Below are positions 43,017 through 52,266 of a stretch of DNA of 64,000 nucleotides, in pieces. Each line of letters starts with the position of its first letter. Positions within the stretch are counted from its first letter, which is position 1. This stretch comes from Thermoguttaceae bacterium. Lineage in GTDB: Bacteria; Planctomycetota; Planctomycetia; Pirellulales; Thermoguttaceae. The notes beneath the pieces were generated by a model. It saw nothing but the letters and a program-made list of their open reading frames with translations, had not been told where the DNA came from and did not search any database. Location of the stretch: positions 1 through 64,000 of the forward strand of contig JAGBDN010000019.1 in the NCBI GenBank assembly GCA_017937485.1. The letters are read 5' to 3'. The position numbers were made by a program, and so were the translations under genes.

Positions 43017-45221
43017 CTACTTTTGGATCAAAAGCCAAGAGTAACTTTCCGGCGCGACGCGGATTTCGACTTTCGCGACGCCGCGTCCGTCGAGTTGCGC
43101 GACGAACGGTTCGCTTAGGTTCAAGTCGGAGTCGCCGCGACGGATTGTCGCTTGACCGGTCAAACCGGTGTAATACAACGGAAGTTCAATTTCGCGAACG
43201 ATTTCCGTTTTCAGCGGATTGTAGAAAAACGCCAAGCCGCGGTCTTCGACGTCGGCGCTCGGGTCGACGTGCAGCCAACCGTCCCAATCGCGCCCGTCCG
43301 CTCGGCGGAGGTGAATCAAGTCGGCGTCGAGAATGCGACGATGCGTCTTATAGAAATTGACCCATTTCTTGACGACCGCTTTCGTTTCCTCCGAGTCGTA
43401 AAGACGCGGGCCGCGGTAACACGCTTGAACGCCGGCGCCGAGGAGGTTCGCGAAACGAGCGTCGTAATGATCCAAGTGCTCGCGGAGCGGTTCGATCGTC
43501 GCCGCCGCGCCGCCGCCGTGATACTGCGAAAGCGGAACGAACATCCAACCCATCGACGCGGTTTTCTCCCAAGTGCCGTCGTAAATGTTTTGACGCTCGA
43601 TGATTACCTGTTCGGCGCGCGGGAGCGACCAGTTCGTTTCGCGGTACCCCATCCCGGTTTTGTTGCCGCCGTTGAGGAAATACCAGTCCGGTTGGTTGAC
43701 GTAAATCCCGTGCTCGCGGCACCAACGGTAAAGATTGCCTTGCGCTTTCCATTGAACCCAAACGGAGTCTTCCTTGCCGCGGTGGCCCGGGTGGTTCTCC
43801 GATTCGCAGGGGTCGCCCGGGTACGGGCCGTCGTTTTCGAAGATCGAGAACCCGGCGTACTCCATAAACTCTTTCAGCGTCGCGAAATAACGTTGCCCCC
43901 AATCGGCGCCGAGACAGGGCCCGCGCTTGAATTTCGGGTTCTCCGTTTGAACGTTGTCTTCTAAGGTTCCGGCGTTGCGCGACGACGTGAGCGAGTAACC
44001 GCCGAAACCGAGTCCGGCCGCTTTCGCTTCGTCGGCGAGTTGGCGGTAAATATCGCGGTAGGCTTTCTCCGTGCTTTCGAGGTTGAAGCCGGAGCCGAAG
44101 CTCATAATGATCGTTTCGAAGCCGGTTTCGCGGCATTGCTCGATCGCTTCGCGCAGAACGTCCGGGTTCGCTTGCGTTTTATGGAACATCAACGGGTTTT
44201 CCGCCGTCCAAGGAGCGAGCGTTCGATACATGCGACGCCGCGCCAACCCGCGACGTTCGCGGTCGGTTCCGTCGTAAAAGAGTTCGAACGAGCGGTACGA
44301 AACGAAGTTTTCGCCGGGGCGAACGTATTGCGCCGGGCCGAATTCCGGCGTCGAGACGTAACGGCAGGGCGTGTCGAGGCGATAGCAGACTTGCGTGCGG
44401 TATTCCGGTTCGACCTCCAGACGGTAGCCGAAGCCTTTCGGCGCGCAACTCATCGTGTAGCCGTAGATGTAATCGTTTTCGACGTAAAGGTTTAAGACGT
44501 TCCAGTTAAACTCGCTTTCTTCGACGCGCGATTCCGGTTCGACGAGGCGCAGCTCTTCCGAAACGAACGAGTCGACGCAATATTCCGGCGCCGCTTCTTG
44601 GCCCTCGACCGCTTCCGGATAAAGAACTTCGATTCTCTTTTGCAGAACCGGGATTCCGTCGTAAATCTCGTAATAAACGTCGACCGTCGGCAGAAGTTTT
44701 CCGTCGACGGCGTCGTGTTTATACGACATACGGAGGCTTTTCCCCTTCGGCGGCCAAGCGAGGTCTTTCGAGAGCCATTCGGGACGCTTTTTCCATTCGA
44801 ACGGCTTTTCGATTTCGCCGATTTTCGCGCTTTCGAAGCGATAGGAGTTTTCGACCGGTTTAAGCGTCGGAATCCATTCTTCCTTGAAGTAATTCAGGAC
44901 CGGTTGGCCGGTCAGCCCGCCGACCGGATACGACGTTCCGTCGATAACGACGCGAGCTTCCGGGGCGACGGCGCGAATCAGTTCTTCGCCGGTCGTCAAA
45001 TTTTTGAAGCTGACGGTCGCGGCGGACGGTTCGACGACGATGCGTCGCTCGATAATGCCGTTCGTCAACCGCCATTCCTTTTTCGCTTCGTCGAACTCGA
45101 CTTGCGCGACGAAGCCGCTCGGGTCGAGGAGCCAATCTTTTTTCGCGTTCGAATCGGCGAACGCGGCGCAGGTTGCGAAAACGGCGAGCAGAAACGCGCT
45201 CGCTTGGAGTAAAAACTTCAT
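43017..45221 (-). CDS. Exported glycoside hydrolase (alpha-galactosidase-like, clan GH-D)
   Basis: The protein has 734 residues. A signal peptide (KFLLQASAFLLAVFATCAAFA) is followed by an N-terminal beta-sandwich of about 320 residues, then a TIM barrel: LREAIEQCRETGFETIIMSFGSGFN (about 356), AGLGFGGYSL, FSIFENDGPYPGDPC (possible nucleophile Asp) and GIYVNQPDWYFLNGG. A C-terminal beta domain ends in YSWLLIQ. This layout fits GH36/GH27-like alpha-galactosidases. The exact family and the acid/base residue are not certain to me. AAAG only weakly supports translation. It probably trims plant or host glycans in the periplasm. Confidence 0.72.
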   Translation of the reverse strand: MKFLLQASAFLLAVFATCAAFADSNAKKDWLLDPSGFVAQVEFDEAKKEWRLTNGIIERRIVVEPSAATVSFKNLTTGEELIRAVAPEARVVIDGTSYPVGGLTGQPVLNYFKEEWIPTLKPVENSYRFESAKIGEIEKPFEWKKRPEWLSKDLAWPPKGKSLRMSYKHDAVDGKLLPTVDVYYEIYDGIPVLQKRIEVLYPEAVEGQEAAPEYCVDSFVSEELRLVEPESRVEESEFNWNVLNLYVENDYIYGYTMSCAPKGFGYRLEVEPEYRTQVCYRLDTPCRYVSTPEFGPAQYVRPGENFVSYRSFELFYDGTDRERRGLARRRMYRTLAPWTAENPLMFHKTQANPDVLREAIEQCRETGFETIIMSFGSGFNLESTEKAYRDIYRQLADEAKAAGLGFGGYSLTSSRNAGTLEDNVQTENPKFKRGPCLGADWGQRYFATLKEFMEYAGFSIFENDGPYPGDPCESENHPGHRGKEDSVWVQWKAQGNLYRWCREHGIYVNQPDWYFLNGGNKTGMGYRETNWSLPRAEQVIIERQNIYDGTWEKTASMGWMFVPLSQYHGGGAAATIEPLREHLDHYDARFANLLGAGVQACYRGPRLYDSEETKAVVKKWVNFYKTHRRILDADLIHLRRADGRDWDGWLHVDPSADVEDRGLAFFYNPLKTEIVREIELPLYYTGLTGQATIRRGDSDLNLSEPFVAQLDGRGVAKVEIRVAPESYSWLLIQK

Positions 45222-45253
45222 TTAACGTCTTTCAAACAAAGGGGTAATAGGAG

Positions 45254-45282
45254 GAAAAAGCCGTCGAACCGAACGGCGGCTT
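45254..45282 (-). terminator. Terminator after the HEAT-repeat gene
   Basis: AAGCCGCC pairs with GaCGGCTT on the minus strand, followed by TTTCC. Two further hairpins precede it: arms 45324-45333/45355-45364 (CGAACTCGGC/GCCGAGTTCG) and 45396-45401/45406-45411 (GGGCTC/GAGCCC with a CGAA loop). Confidence 0.55.
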
Positions 45283-45436
45283 GTTTTGAACCAATGTTTA
45301 TAGGGTGTCGCGCTCTAAAAACGCGAACTCGGCGCCGCCTCGCAAATGAGACGAGCCGAGTTCGGAACGCGTTGCGTTTCAAAACGTTAAGCGTCGGGCT
45401 CCGAAGAGCCCGAAACGCTCGACGGGGAGCGAAAAC

Positions 45437-47506
45437 TTAAAGGAGCTTTTGCGCCCGAGCTTTCAGATCGGCGTTCGACGTCGTGTCGACGACGCGCTTC
45501 ATACCGTCGATCAAGTCTTTACCCGCTTTCGCTTTAGCGGCGTCGTCCGTTTGCGCGTCCCACTTCCATTCCGGTTGGCTGACGCGAATCTTTTCGGCGA
45601 CGACGACGGCGGCTTCGCAAGCGGCTTCTTTGAACTCGTCGTGCTTGGCGTATTCGAGCGCGGCGACGACGTTGTCGGCGACGATGTTGCGCTTGAAGAC
45701 TTCGAAAATCAACGCTTTATCTTCGGCGCGACGGGCCGTTTCGAACGCGATTTTGCACATTTCGATCTTGCGCGCGACCGGCATGTCGAATTGGCGCGGA
45801 ATACGGACGTAACCGCGAATCCCGCGGGAATGGTACTTCGCGTCGCGAGATTGTTGCGCGATCGTAAGGCAAATAGCGGCGACGCCTTCCGCGTCGGACG
45901 GCGTGTTCCATTCGCCGAGGATTTGCGTCGCTTTGTCGACGGTCGGGCCGTTGCAAGCGGCGGCGACGGCGGAGAGCGCGGTCGGGCCGCCGATTTGCTT
46001 CAGGAGCGGCAGCATCTTGTTTTTCGCGTCGACGTTCGTTTCCTTAGCGAACAAGTCGGCGACTTTAGCGGCGCATTCTTCGCGCGGCATACGGGTGCAG
46101 GCGGCGCGGAGGAGCCAGTCGACTTTCGCGTCGTCCGTTTCGCCGTCGAGCGCGGCGACGAGGAGGTCTAAGTTGTCGAGCGAAACGATTTCCGACAGCG
46201 CGGCCAACGCGGCGTCGCGAACGGCGCCCTTCTTCGTCGAAGCGATTTTGACGAGAGCTGGCCCGGCTTTTTCGACGCGGCGCAGTTCGACGATCTTCAA
46301 CATGCCGAGCGCGGAGGCTTCGGAGAGTTCGATCGTTTTTTCGAGGTCTTCGACGACGAACTTGTCGACCGCGGCGGCGAATTTTTCGTCGTCGAGCGCG
46401 ACGCCGAGCGCGACGATCGCGTCGCCGAGCGCTTTGTCGTCGAAGTTTTTCGCGTCCGCTTCGTCCGCGGCGAACGGGTCGAACGCGGCGACGGTATCGA
46501 CGGAACCGACGTTAATCAACGCTTTAGCGGCGGCGGTTTTCAGCGCGACGGAACCGTCGTTCGCAAGCGCGACCGCTTTCGGGAAGACGAGTTTCTTCGA
46601 CGCGTCGTCTTTGCGGTCGCCGAGCGCGCGCAAAACGAGAATTTGCTTCGCTTCCGGGAAGGAGTCGAACGCCGCGAGGAGCGCTTCGACGACTTTCGGA
46701 GCGTCGGCGTCTTTAAATTCGCGGACGGTTTTCAGCGCCGCGTCGACGATTTGTTGATCGTCGCCTTTGATTAGCTCGACGATTTTCGCGGCGGATTCGG
46801 CGCCGCGACAAATCAGGGCGCGATAAGTTCCGGCTTCGCGGACGAAGTTCGGGAGCCCGGCGGTCGTCGCGGCGTCGTAAAGCGCGGCGGCGCCGACGAG
46901 ATTGCCGGCTTTTTCGCGGGCTTCCGCGGCGTCGAGAATCGCGTCGCCGAGGCCGCGCAGGAAGAGCGGATCGGCGCCGCTAAGGTCTTTTTTCGCTTCG
47001 CTAACGAGGAAACCGGCGGCTTCGTCGGTCGCGATGGCGCCGAGCGCGGCGACGACCGCTTTCTTAACGGCGACGTCGTCTTTTTCGGCGTAAATTTTCG
47101 TCAACAGCGCGACCGACTCCGCTTTGCCGCGAACGCCGATGGTGTCGATAACGCCGACGAGGCAAGCGCCGTCGAGTTTTCCGGCGGCTTCGGCCAACGC
47201 GGCGTCGGCGGCGTCGAACGGGAGCGCTTCGAGCGCGAAGCGGGCGTTGAAACTTTGTTTTTCGTTCGCAAGGAGCGCGGCGAGTTTCGGAATCGACGCT
47301 TCCGAACCGACGACGGCCAAGCGTTTAACGACGATGTTAACGCGGTGAATGTCGGCGGGTTCCGAACCGGCGCCGTCGATCGCTTGAAGCAGGAGCGCTT
47401 CGTCGGAGGTCGTTTGGAGCGTCGCGACGTCTTGCGCGAACGACGGGGACGCGACGACGGCGGCCAACAGCGCGCTCGACAGGAAAGAGAACGCGTATTT
47501 TTTCAT
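45437..47506 (-). CDS. Exported HEAT-repeat protein
   Basis: The protein has 689 residues. A signal peptide (KKYAFSFLSSALLAAVVASPSFAQ) is followed by many short helical repeats of HEAT type: pairs such as LAALLANEKQSFNARFALEALP, AVVAALGAIATDEAAGFLV and RDAALAALSEIVSLDNLDLLVAAL. HEAT arrays are protein-binding scaffolds. Many planctomycetal periplasmic proteins have this layout, but no specific role is evident. AGGAGA or GGAG lies 8 nt before the ATG. It is followed by three hairpins, the last terminator-like. Confidence 0.88.
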   Translation of the reverse strand: MKKYAFSFLSSALLAAVVASPSFAQDVATLQTTSDEALLLQAIDGAGSEPADIHRVNIVVKRLAVVGSEASIPKLAALLANEKQSFNARFALEALPFDAADAALAEAAGKLDGACLVGVIDTIGVRGKAESVALLTKIYAEKDDVAVKKAVVAALGAIATDEAAGFLVSEAKKDLSGADPLFLRGLGDAILDAAEAREKAGNLVGAAALYDAATTAGLPNFVREAGTYRALICRGAESAAKIVELIKGDDQQIVDAALKTVREFKDADAPKVVEALLAAFDSFPEAKQILVLRALGDRKDDASKKLVFPKAVALANDGSVALKTAAAKALINVGSVDTVAAFDPFAADEADAKNFDDKALGDAIVALGVALDDEKFAAAVDKFVVEDLEKTIELSEASALGMLKIVELRRVEKAGPALVKIASTKKGAVRDAALAALSEIVSLDNLDLLVAALDGETDDAKVDWLLRAACTRMPREECAAKVADLFAKETNVDAKNKMLPLLKQIGGPTALSAVAAACNGPTVDKATQILGEWNTPSDAEGVAAICLTIAQQSRDAKYHSRGIRGYVRIPRQFDMPVARKIEMCKIAFETARRAEDKALIFEVFKRNIVADNVVAALEYAKHDEFKEAACEAAVVVAEKIRVSQPEWKWDAQTDDAAKAKAGKDLIDGMKRVVDTTSNADLKARAQKLL

Positions 47507-47662
47507 ATGTCTTTCTCCAACGGCGAAAGGAAAAGCGGGAAAACGAACGCAACACTAGCGCAAACGTCGGCGATCAAACGGTTTCGAGAACCGGCGGCGA
47601 CGCGGCGCGAGCGGAGCGGACGGCGGCTTTTCGGCTTTCGCGTTTTGGGCTTTTTTTCGTTA

Positions 47663-47691
47663 TTAATATATTAAGGGGAAAAAATCGACAA
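47663..47691 (-). promoter_or_regulatory. Promoter of the HEAT-repeat gene
   Basis: Minus strand TTGTCG (47691-47686), 17-bp spacer, TATTAA (47668-47663), about 155 bp before the ATG. Confidence 0.5.
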
Positions 47692-47711
47692 AATCGACGA
47701 AACGCGGCGCC

Positions 47712-49007
47712 TTAGAGCGTGTACGGGGCGCGCATCGCGCGGGTGCGCATGCGGTTCGCTTCTTCGTCGTTAAACTCTTCCTTGACCGGGTCGAACTCGA
47801 GCGGACGCTTGAGCTGCCAAGCGATGTACGCGCAGTGCGACGCGATGTGCGATTGCGCGGCGACGTCGGCGTTCGCGGCCGGGTTGCGACGCGTTTTAAC
47901 GCAGTCGATGAACTCGGCGATGTGCGTCGTCGGGTCGGTGCCGGGCATGCCGAAGTATTTGAGTTCGCTTCGGAGCGCGTCGGACGAAACGGCCATCCGC
48001 CCGCTGTCGCCGGTTTCGATCCAGCCTTCTTCGCCGACGTAGCGAGCGGAGCAGGTGCCGAGCCCGAGCCAACCGTCGGAGCGCATCACGAGCTTAACGC
48101 CGTCGGCGTAATAGGCCCAAACGTGCCCGGCGATGGAGCCGTCGTCGTTGAATTGCGGTTCGTAACGGGTCGGCGCGGTGTCGTCTTTTTGCGCGGCCCA
48201 TTGGCAAAGGTCGACGGTGTGCGAACCCCATTCGAGAATCCCGCCGCCGTGGAAGTCGAAGTGGCTGCGCCAATCGCCCGCGACGTAACGGCTGTTGTAC
48301 GGACGCCAAGGGCAGGGGCCGAGCCAGCGATCCCAGTCGCATTCGTCGACAGCCGGTTCCGGTTCCGCCGGGAACCAATCGTGATGCGTCGCCGGCCAAA
48401 GGGTGTTCGCGTGAACTTCGGTGAGTTTGCCGAGTTTGCCGCTCTTGACGATTTCGGCGGCGAGCATAAAGTTGCCGATGTTGCGGCGTTGCGTCCCGGC
48501 TTGGTAGACGATTCCGTAACGCTTCACCGCGTCGGCGAGGGCGCGGCTTTCTTGAATCGTGAGGGAGAGCGGTTTTTCGCAGTAGACGTCTTTCCCGAAC
48601 TTCGCGGCGGTGATGGAGGCCATCGTGTGCCAACGGTCGCCGGTCGCGATCAAGACGGCGTCGATATCGTCGCGCCCGAGGAGGTCTTCCATATCCTTGT
48701 AGACGGCGCAGTCCGTATCGTTGTATTTTTTATCGGTTTGCGCTTTCAAGGCGTCGCGGCGAGACTTGCGAACGTCGCAGATAGCGCGGACGCGGACGTC
48801 TTCGCGCCCGAGGAAAATGGAGAAGTCGTGTCCGCCGCGGGCGCCGATCCCGATCCCGCCGAAGTTGACCTTGGCGCTCGGCGGCGTCGCGCCGTCGAGA
48901 CCGAGAACTTTGCCGGGAACATAAGTCGGAACGAGCGCCGCGGCTCCGGCGACCGCGCAACCTTTCAAAAAGTCTCGACGACCGACGCGTCGTTGCGTTG
49001 ATTTCAT
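47712..49007 (-). CDS. Tat-exported Gfo/Idh/MocA family oxidoreductase (standard form)
   Basis: The protein has 431 residues. Start ATG 49007 follows AAAGGAG. The twin-arginine motif GRRDFLKGCAVAGAAALV is at about 9-26. The Rossmann fold has GIGIGARGGH (about 51), the family EKP motif is intact in YCEKPLSLT, and the C-terminal domain has WRPYNSRYVAGDWRSHFDFHGGGILEWGSHTVDLCQWA, with a typical tail ERPLEFDP-like block. The length is normal and it lacks the coiled-coil insert of the two proteins at 15676-19729. The substrate is probably a sugar or inositol derivative in the periplasm. It is monocistronic. Confidence 0.93.
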   Translation of the reverse strand: MKSTQRRVGRRDFLKGCAVAGAAALVPTYVPGKVLGLDGATPPSAKVNFGGIGIGARGGHDFSIFLGREDVRVRAICDVRKSRRDALKAQTDKKYNDTDCAVYKDMEDLLGRDDIDAVLIATGDRWHTMASITAAKFGKDVYCEKPLSLTIQESRALADAVKRYGIVYQAGTQRRNIGNFMLAAEIVKSGKLGKLTEVHANTLWPATHHDWFPAEPEPAVDECDWDRWLGPCPWRPYNSRYVAGDWRSHFDFHGGGILEWGSHTVDLCQWAAQKDDTAPTRYEPQFNDDGSIAGHVWAYYADGVKLVMRSDGWLGLGTCSARYVGEEGWIETGDSGRMAVSSDALRSELKYFGMPGTDPTTHIAEFIDCVKTRRNPAANADVAAQSHIASHCAYIAWQLKRPLEFDPVKEEFNDEEANRMRTRAMRAPYTL

Positions 49008-49234
49008 AAGGGCTCCTTTCTCCGTGTTCGCGACGGTTTGGGGCCGCCGTTCGAACGTTATAAGGCGTGGAATGCGAATTAACGGGGTTCCGCTCGACAA
49101 AGCGAGCGAAGGAATAATAACGGGCGCCGCGCCCGACTGGGCGACCGACGTTTCCGCATAAACCGGGCGTTTTGGCGAAACTTTGCCGACGACGGAAGCG
49201 CGATTTTAACCGAGATCGCGGCGATACGTTCTTA

Positions 49235-49263
49235 ACGATACCAGAATCGCCGCCGAAAATCAA
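49235..49263 (-). promoter_or_regulatory. Promoter of the third Gfo/Idh gene
   Basis: Minus strand TTGATT (49263-49258), 17-bp spacer, TATCGT (49240-49235), about 230 bp before the ATG. Nothing else is recognisable between 49264 and 49522. Confidence 0.5.
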
Positions 49264-49522
49264 GTTTTTCGACGCGATTTTCGCGAAATTTTGCGATTTT
49301 TTGCGAAACCGAGCGAAAGCGAAGGGAAACGACGCGTAGAATAGTTTGATTGAGTAAAATAGCGAAAAACGGAAAAATAGGCAAGAAGATTGACGGCTAA
49401 AAAGAACGCGCCGCTCGTCTCGTCGCCGAAAGAGACCGCCGTCGGAAACGAGAAGCGAACCGCCCGTCGCCGCGTCGACGGCGAAAATCGACGCGGCGGT
49501 AAGTCGGGGAAGTCGCGCGGCG

Positions 49523-52120
49523 TCAACGCGCTTCAAAGCGCAAGTTATTTTTCCGAGCGTATTTCTCCGCGACGGAGCCCGGCGCGCTTCGAAGCGTAAA
49601 GTCCGGGACGTTTTGACGTTCCCACTCTTTTCCGGCGCGTCCAAACGCTTCTTTGCCAATTTTTGCGAGTCCTTCCGGAAGAGCGACGCTCAGTAACGCG
49701 GGACAGTCGAGAAACGCTTCTTTGCCGATCTTTTGCAACCCGTCCGGAAGCGCGATATTTTGTAACGCGACGCAACCGGCGAACGCTCGGTCGCCGACCG
49801 TTTTTAACCCCCGGGGAAGCGCGACGGACGTTAGCGTCTTGCATCCGCAAAACGTTTCCGCGCAGACGGTTGCGACGTCGTTCGGGAGCGCGATGGACGT
49901 TAGCGAAAAGCAGTCGTAAAACGCGCTTTTGCCGAGAGTTTGCAAGCCGTTCGGGAGCTTGACCGACGTTAGCGACTCGCAGTAACAAAAGGCAAAGTCT
50001 CCGATGGTTTCGACGTTCTCCGGGATTTGGATCGACGTCAACGCTTTGCAACCGTAAAACGTTGACTCGCCGACGGTTGTAAGATGTTTTGGAAGTTCGA
50101 CCGAGGTCAACGATTTGCAGTTGTGAAACGCGCCTTTGCCGAGAGTTTGCAAGTCGCTTGGGAATTTGACCGAGGTTAGCGCTTCGCAAAGGACAAACGC
50201 GGCGGCTTCGATCGTTTGGACGCTTTCCGGGAGAACGAGCGACGACAAGGATTTACATCGCCCGAACGCTTTGACGCCGATCGTTTGCAAACCGTCCGGA
50301 AACGCGATAGACGTTAACGATTCGCAACGCCAAAACGCCGCTCTGCCAATGGTTTGCAGTTCGTTCGGAAGAACGACGGACGTTAACGCTTCGCAACTGT
50401 CGAACATTTCTTTGCCGACGGTTTTAAGGCCGCTCGGGAGAACGACCGACGTTAGCGAATGACAGTAAGCAAACGCTTCGTCGCCAAGGGTTTGGAGACT
50501 GTTCGGAAGCTTGGCCGAGGTTAGCGAAGAGCAGAGCGTAAACGCGCCCTTGCCGACGCTTACGACGCTGTCCGGAATAACGACGGAGGTTAACGCGTAG
50601 CAACCGTAAAAGGCGCGCGGAGCGATTTTTTTAACGCTCTTCGGGACGACGTATTCCGTTTTCGGCTCGAGACACGCCAAAAGCGTTTTACCGTCGGCGC
50701 TAAACAGAACGCCGTCGACCGTTTGCGCGCGGAACTGGTCGAGCGTTAAGCGGCGGCTTCGGAGTTGCGGAATTTCGACGCGACCGCTTGGCGACGCGAC
50801 GACGCATAAAGAGTCGCAACTGTCGAACGCGTCTTTGCCGAAGGTCGGCGTTTTATCGGGAAACGTCGCCGTTTGCAACGCGTAACAACACTGAAACGCT
50901 TCCTTGCCGATCGTTTCGAGACCTTCCGGAAAGACGACCGTTCGCAACGACCGACAAAAGTCAAACGCTTGTCGACCGATGGTTTGCAATCCTTCGGGAA
51001 ACGCGACGGACGTTAGCGAATCGCATCCCCAAAACGCGTTATTGCCGATCGTTTGGAGACCGTTTGGAAACGCGACGGATTGTAGACGCGACGCGTCCCA
51101 AAACGCAAAATCGTCGACGGTTCGCAAGCTGTCCGGGAGCGCGACGGAACGTAATGCCGACGCTCCGTGAAACGCGCGTTCGCCGACGGTCTCGACGCCG
51201 TTTGGAACGACGTATTCCGACCGGGGCGCGCCGCCGGGGTACGCGACGAGCGTTTTTCCGTCGGCGGAAAAGAGAACGCCGTCGACGACGCGATAATGCG
51301 TCGCGTTAGAAGAAAGAGTAAATTCCGTTAGCGATCGGCATTTTCCAAACGCGTCGGAGCCAAGGACTTGGAGCTGGGACGGGAGTTTAACCGACGTTAA
51401 CGACTCGCACTCGAAAAACGCGCCGTCGCCGACGCTTTGAACGGCGTCCGGAAGCGCGACGGACGTTAGCGCTTCGCAACCGTAAAACGCGCCGCCTTCG
51501 ACGCGTTTGAGGCTCTTCGGAAAGACGACGGACGTTAGCGATTGGCAAGCGCTAAACGCTGAGGCGCCAATTGTTTCGACGCCGTCGGGGATCGCGTATT
51601 CCGTCGTTTCTTTTTTGCGGGGAAAGGCGACGAGCGTTTTGCCGTCGTCGGCGAAGAGAACGCCGTCGACGACGCGGTAACGCGACGGGCCGGGGGAAAG
51701 GTGGAATTTTGACAGCGCTTCGCAAGCGTAAAACGCGCTTAGCGCAACGTTTTTAATTCCGTTTGGAATTGCGACGGACGTTAGCGCTTTGCAGCCGTGA
51801 AACGCGCCGTTGTCGACGCTTTCGAGACTTTCCGGGAGAACGACGGAGGTTAACCGAACGCATCTTTCGAACGCGTATTCGTCAAGCGCTTTGAGTCCGT
51901 TGGGGAACGCGACAGACGTTAACCAATAGCAGTTTTTGAACGCGCCTTCGCCGATGCGCGCAACGGGACGACCGTCGATTTCGTCGGGAATAACGACGTT
52001 GGCCGCCATATCGTCGAGGAAGCGAACGATGGTAACGCTGTCGTTTTTGGGGTCGACTTTCCAGTTAAAATCGGACGGCGGATTCGGCGTCGCGGCGCCT
52101 TGGCGTTGGAGGTTTGATAT
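49523..52120 (-). CDS. BspA-like LRR_5 protein with lost ATG start (ATA)
   Basis: By homology the protein has 865 residues starting at ATA 52120-52118; the first ATG (52009) would give 828. The upstream sequence AGGAGTTAAGCA-ATATCAAACCT matches the neighbouring gene AGAGGTTAAGCA-ATGCCAAACGC, so ATG has become ATA. Codons between them encode NLQRQGAATPNPPSDFNWKVD, the family leader. The rest is about 30 LRR_5 units with hinge modules (VVDGVLFSADGKTLVAYPGG) and the tail GSVAEKYARKNNLRFEAR. There is no signal peptide. AUA initiation, a fallback start at 52009, or silencing are all possible. Confidence 0.88.
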   Translation of the reverse strand: MSNLQRQGAATPNPPSDFNWKVDPKNDSVTIVRFLDDMAANVVIPDEIDGRPVARIGEGAFKNCYWLTSVAFPNGLKALDEYAFERCVRLTSVVLPESLESVDNGAFHGCKALTSVAIPNGIKNVALSAFYACEALSKFHLSPGPSRYRVVDGVLFADDGKTLVAFPRKKETTEYAIPDGVETIGASAFSACQSLTSVVFPKSLKRVEGGAFYGCEALTSVALPDAVQSVGDGAFFECESLTSVKLPSQLQVLGSDAFGKCRSLTEFTLSSNATHYRVVDGVLFSADGKTLVAYPGGAPRSEYVVPNGVETVGERAFHGASALRSVALPDSLRTVDDFAFWDASRLQSVAFPNGLQTIGNNAFWGCDSLTSVAFPEGLQTIGRQAFDFCRSLRTVVFPEGLETIGKEAFQCCYALQTATFPDKTPTFGKDAFDSCDSLCVVASPSGRVEIPQLRSRRLTLDQFRAQTVDGVLFSADGKTLLACLEPKTEYVVPKSVKKIAPRAFYGCYALTSVVIPDSVVSVGKGAFTLCSSLTSAKLPNSLQTLGDEAFAYCHSLTSVVLPSGLKTVGKEMFDSCEALTSVVLPNELQTIGRAAFWRCESLTSIAFPDGLQTIGVKAFGRCKSLSSLVLPESVQTIEAAAFVLCEALTSVKFPSDLQTLGKGAFHNCKSLTSVELPKHLTTVGESTFYGCKALTSIQIPENVETIGDFAFCYCESLTSVKLPNGLQTLGKSAFYDCFSLTSIALPNDVATVCAETFCGCKTLTSVALPRGLKTVGDRAFAGCVALQNIALPDGLQKIGKEAFLDCPALLSVALPEGLAKIGKEAFGRAGKEWERQNVPDFTLRSAPGSVAEKYARKNNLRFEAR
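52118..52120 (-). other. ATA at the position of the ancestral start codon
   Basis: It lies 5-6 nt after a retained AGGAG ribosome site, at exactly the place where the two paralogues downstream and upstream have ATG. No ATG, GTG or TTG follows in frame for 36 codons. Confidence 0.85.
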
Positions 52121-52183
52121 TGCTTAACTCCTAGTGTTTTTAAGGTTGCGTTTGAAGACGTTGAACGGTTGACGGTCGAAAAC

Positions 52184-52266
52184 GACGCGGCGTCAATCGG
52201 CGTTGAAAACGTTAAAAACGACGCGGCGTCAAACTGTGTTGAAAGCGTTAAAAACGATGCGGCGTC
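52184..52266. repeat. 36-bp stop-codon palindrome repeats, set 1
   Basis: The near-palindrome GACGCGGCGTC occurs at 52184-52194 and 52220-52230 and as GATGCGGCGTC at 52256-52266, exactly 36 bp apart. Each is preceded by AAAAACGA-type A-tracts (a T-tract on the minus strand). The third copy contains the stop codon of the LRR gene ending at 52265. Confidence 0.9.

Noticed and set aside
52184..52266. 36-bp repeats as a possible CRISPR array
   Set aside because: Copies are contiguous with no unique spacers, few in number, and sit over a stop codon; no cas genes are present.
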